64,000 nucleotides of DNA from Aliiroseovarius zhejiangensis (GTDB lineage Bacteria > Pseudomonadota > Alphaproteobacteria > Rhodobacterales > Rhodobacteraceae): the NCBI RefSeq assembly GCF_014656375.1, contig NZ_BNCH01000003.1:124001-188000 (forward strand), in the 5' to 3' direction. Below, piece after piece: positions 62,791 to 64,000 of the stretch. A program made the translations under genes and the position numbers. Under the pieces are notes generated by a model. That model searched no databases. It was not told the DNA's origin and saw nothing but the letters and a program-made list of their open reading frames with translations. Numbering within the stretch: the first letter of the stretch is position 1; each line of letters opens with the position of its first letter.

Positions 62791-64000
62791 CGGCGTGGCC
62801 CGTCTTCGTCCCCGCGCAGGGACAGATAGGCCATGATCTGCCCGTGATCCGACGCCAGCTTGTTATAGGGCGCTTCGGGGTGCGAGCCATCGGTGATGTG
62901 GTCATTCAGCACGCTGAAATAGGTCATGTCAGCGATGCGGTTGGCGTTCTCCGGGTGGAAATGACGGCTGAGGTAAATCTGGTCGATGCTTTCAAACACC
63001 CCCGCAAAGGCCGAAGTATAGACCATATCGCGCAAGGATTTCCGCACAAAGAGCTTTTCGGCAGAGTGCAGGCGCACGGCTTCGACGGCGCGCGTGATCT
63101 GGATGCTTTCCTCTTTTGAATAACGGTCGCGGTCTGACTTGGCATCATGGCGCAGCATCCACGCATAGTTCTTGAACGGCACTTCGCCCGAGATGATTTC
63201 CGAACTGACCGCATGTTCACCATCGTTGAAATCGCCCATCACGACGACCGGATTGTTCTGGCGCAACTCCTCGATGATGAAACTGCGCAAGACCCAGGAT
63301 TCGGCCATCCGGCGCATGGCGGCGCGGGCAGCCCCCAGCGCGCGCCCGACCGGGTCATAATTGGTCAAATCCTCTTCGGGGGCGAATTCCGCGCCAGGGG
63401 GGCGGATGTATTCGCCCAGTTTCGATTTCAGGTGACAGTTGAAGACGGTGATGACCTGATCGCCGACAGGAATGCGGGCGCGCAGGATCGGGCGCGACAG
63501 ACGTCGCAGCGTATAATGCCCCGCGTCACCTTCCAGCCCCCGCAGCGCGGTAAAGGGGATGGTCAGCGGTTCGGGCATATCCTGAATGACCTGTGGGGGC
63601 TCGGTGAAGCCGAAGCGCGACAGGATCGCGACGCCCGGACGGCGCTGACCGGGGCCTTCATCGGCGGCGTTGGGCGCAAAGGCCAGATGGTCCATGTCCC
63701 ACGGCCGAACAGCCAGTTTGCGGAAGATCGCCTTGCGGTGATAGCCCTTGGACTTGTCAGGGATGGTCGCGGAATTCAGGTCTGCGACGCGCGTGTTCGC
63801 CTCGCCGATCACATCGCGCAGGGCATCTTCTTCAAAGATCTCCTGAAACCCGATGATGTCGGCATCCAGCGCCATGAGCTGATCGGCCATCCAGTCGCGT
63901 TTCCACGCATATTCCTCGGGTGTGTAGCTTTGAAACTCGTAATATTCCTGATTGGGTCCGATCAGGTTCTTTACGTTGAACGAGGCGATGGTGAAATCTG
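62787..64000 (-). CDS. Endonuclease/exonuclease/phosphatase-family protein (5' end off the window)
   Basis: At least 404 codons, cut by the window end. The visible start of the domain is FTIASFNVKNLIGPNQEY. Landmarks of the DNase I-like fold are DADIIGFQEIFE (catalytic Glu), FNCHLKSK, VVMGDFNDGEH and LASDHGQIMAYL with the last Asp-His. Targets of such proteins range from DNA to phosphoinositides, so the substrate is unknown. Its stop overlaps the start of the enol-lactonase-like gene. Confidence 0.85.
   Translation of the reverse strand, partial: DFTIASFNVKNLIGPNQEYYEFQSYTPEEYAWKRDWMADQLMALDADIIGFQEIFEEDALRDVIGEANTRVADLNSATIPDKSKGYHRKAIFRKLAVRPWDMDHLAFAPNAADEGPGQRRPGVAILSRFGFTEPPQVIQDMPEPLTIPFTALRGLEGDAGHYTLRRLSRPILRARIPVGDQVITVFNCHLKSKLGEYIRPPGAEFAPEEDLTNYDPVGRALGAARAAMRRMAESWVLRSFIIEELRQNNPVVVMGDFNDGEHAVSSEIISGEVPFKNYAWMLRHDAKSDRDRYSKEESIQITRAVEAVRLHSAEKLFVRKSLRDMVYTSAFAGVFESIDQIYLSRHFHPENANRIADMTYFSVLNDHITDGSHPEAPYNKLASDHGQIMAYLSLRGDEDGPRR

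Noticed and set aside
1-64000. CRISPR array, rRNA, transposase or prophage genes
   Set aside because: No regularly spaced repeats and no recognisable genes of these types.

Overview
The window is a GC-rich, gene-dense, mostly core chromosomal segment of an alphaproteobacterium, most likely a member of the Rhodobacteraceae (Roseobacter group). The basis is family content and style rather than a database match: GcrA (the CcrM/GcrA cell-cycle system), the serC leader RNA class, paired mce and DUF1467 genes, an IalB-family protein, DUF4864, Flp-like mini-pilin, MeaB plus methylmalonyl-CoA epimerase, and a set of recurring intergenic hairpin repeats. About 69 protein genes, one tRNA and roughly two dozen regulatory or repeat features can be supported. 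Genes at both ends are cut by the window edge. There is no rRNA, CRISPR array, transposase or prophage.

Layout. 1-3.1 kb: gpmI (3' end), envC and ctpA in one run ending at a terminator. 3.2-6 kb: rppH, a secreted unknown, rpe and a degenerate secreted metallo-beta-lactamase-fold protein behind a perfect 24-bp palindrome. 6-10.6 kb (minus): dapE, rnr and an mltB-like transglycosylase, tightly coupled. 10.7-16.9 kb: a lipoprotein, HAD phosphatase, dapD, LOG-family protein, DUF1428, rlmN and IalB. 16.9-22.6 kb: an Etli-type asparaginase, a TauE/SafE transporter, and all three serine-pathway genes (serB divergent from serC-serA, with the serC leader). 22.7-25.5 kb: a PPP phosphatase, mce with DUF1467, a response regulator and a 39-residue Flp-like pilin. 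25.5-32.2 kb: aspS, a lower-GC GT87-like membrane protein and carB. 32.2-36.5 kb: a lipoprotein, GFA protein, an internally shortened DUF4864 gene, rimO, gcrA and an EamA exporter. 36.5-40.4 kb: argD-argF behind a possible arginine-rich leader peptide, then a PiT phosphate transporter. 40.6-47.4 kb: Nudix, hrpB, meaB, an ABC exporter and rpmB. 47.5-53.8 kb: a copper-related pair (DUF2946-like plus PCuAC), a sirtuin with an HxlR-type regulator, a LMW phosphatase, a PfkB kinase, and an amino-acid dehydrogenase divergent from an Lrp/AsnC regulator. 53.8-58.4 kb: lepA between two low-GC orphan genes (an HNH protein and a SIR2-like protein), the three bracketed by two copies of one intergenic repeat. 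58.4-64 kb: PhnA, two tandem small membrane proteins, tRNA-Arg(UCU), and a minus-strand catabolic group (enolase-superfamily dehydratase, zinc alcohol dehydrogenase, enol-lactonase-like hydrolase, endonuclease/exonuclease/phosphatase protein).

How the genes work together. Lysine/peptidoglycan precursor supply (dapE, dapD), peptidoglycan remodelling (EnvC, MltB-like), serine synthesis (serA/B/C), arginine synthesis (argD, argF, carB) and propionyl/methylmalonyl-CoA metabolism (mce, meaB) are all represented. RNA turnover and translation are well covered (rppH, rnr, rlmN, rimO, aspS, rpmB, lepA, tRNA).

Most interesting items: a modular intergenic repeat whose two hairpins change sequence but keep their pairing while a box remains conserved; the lepA-flanking low-GC HNH and SIR2-like genes as a possible defence locus; a candidate arginine attenuator upstream of argDF; an MBL protein with all four HxHxDH positions replaced; and an apparent in-frame deletion in a DUF4864 gene. 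Everything was read by eye, so family names rest on recognised motifs, and computational searches named under each finding would be needed to confirm them.
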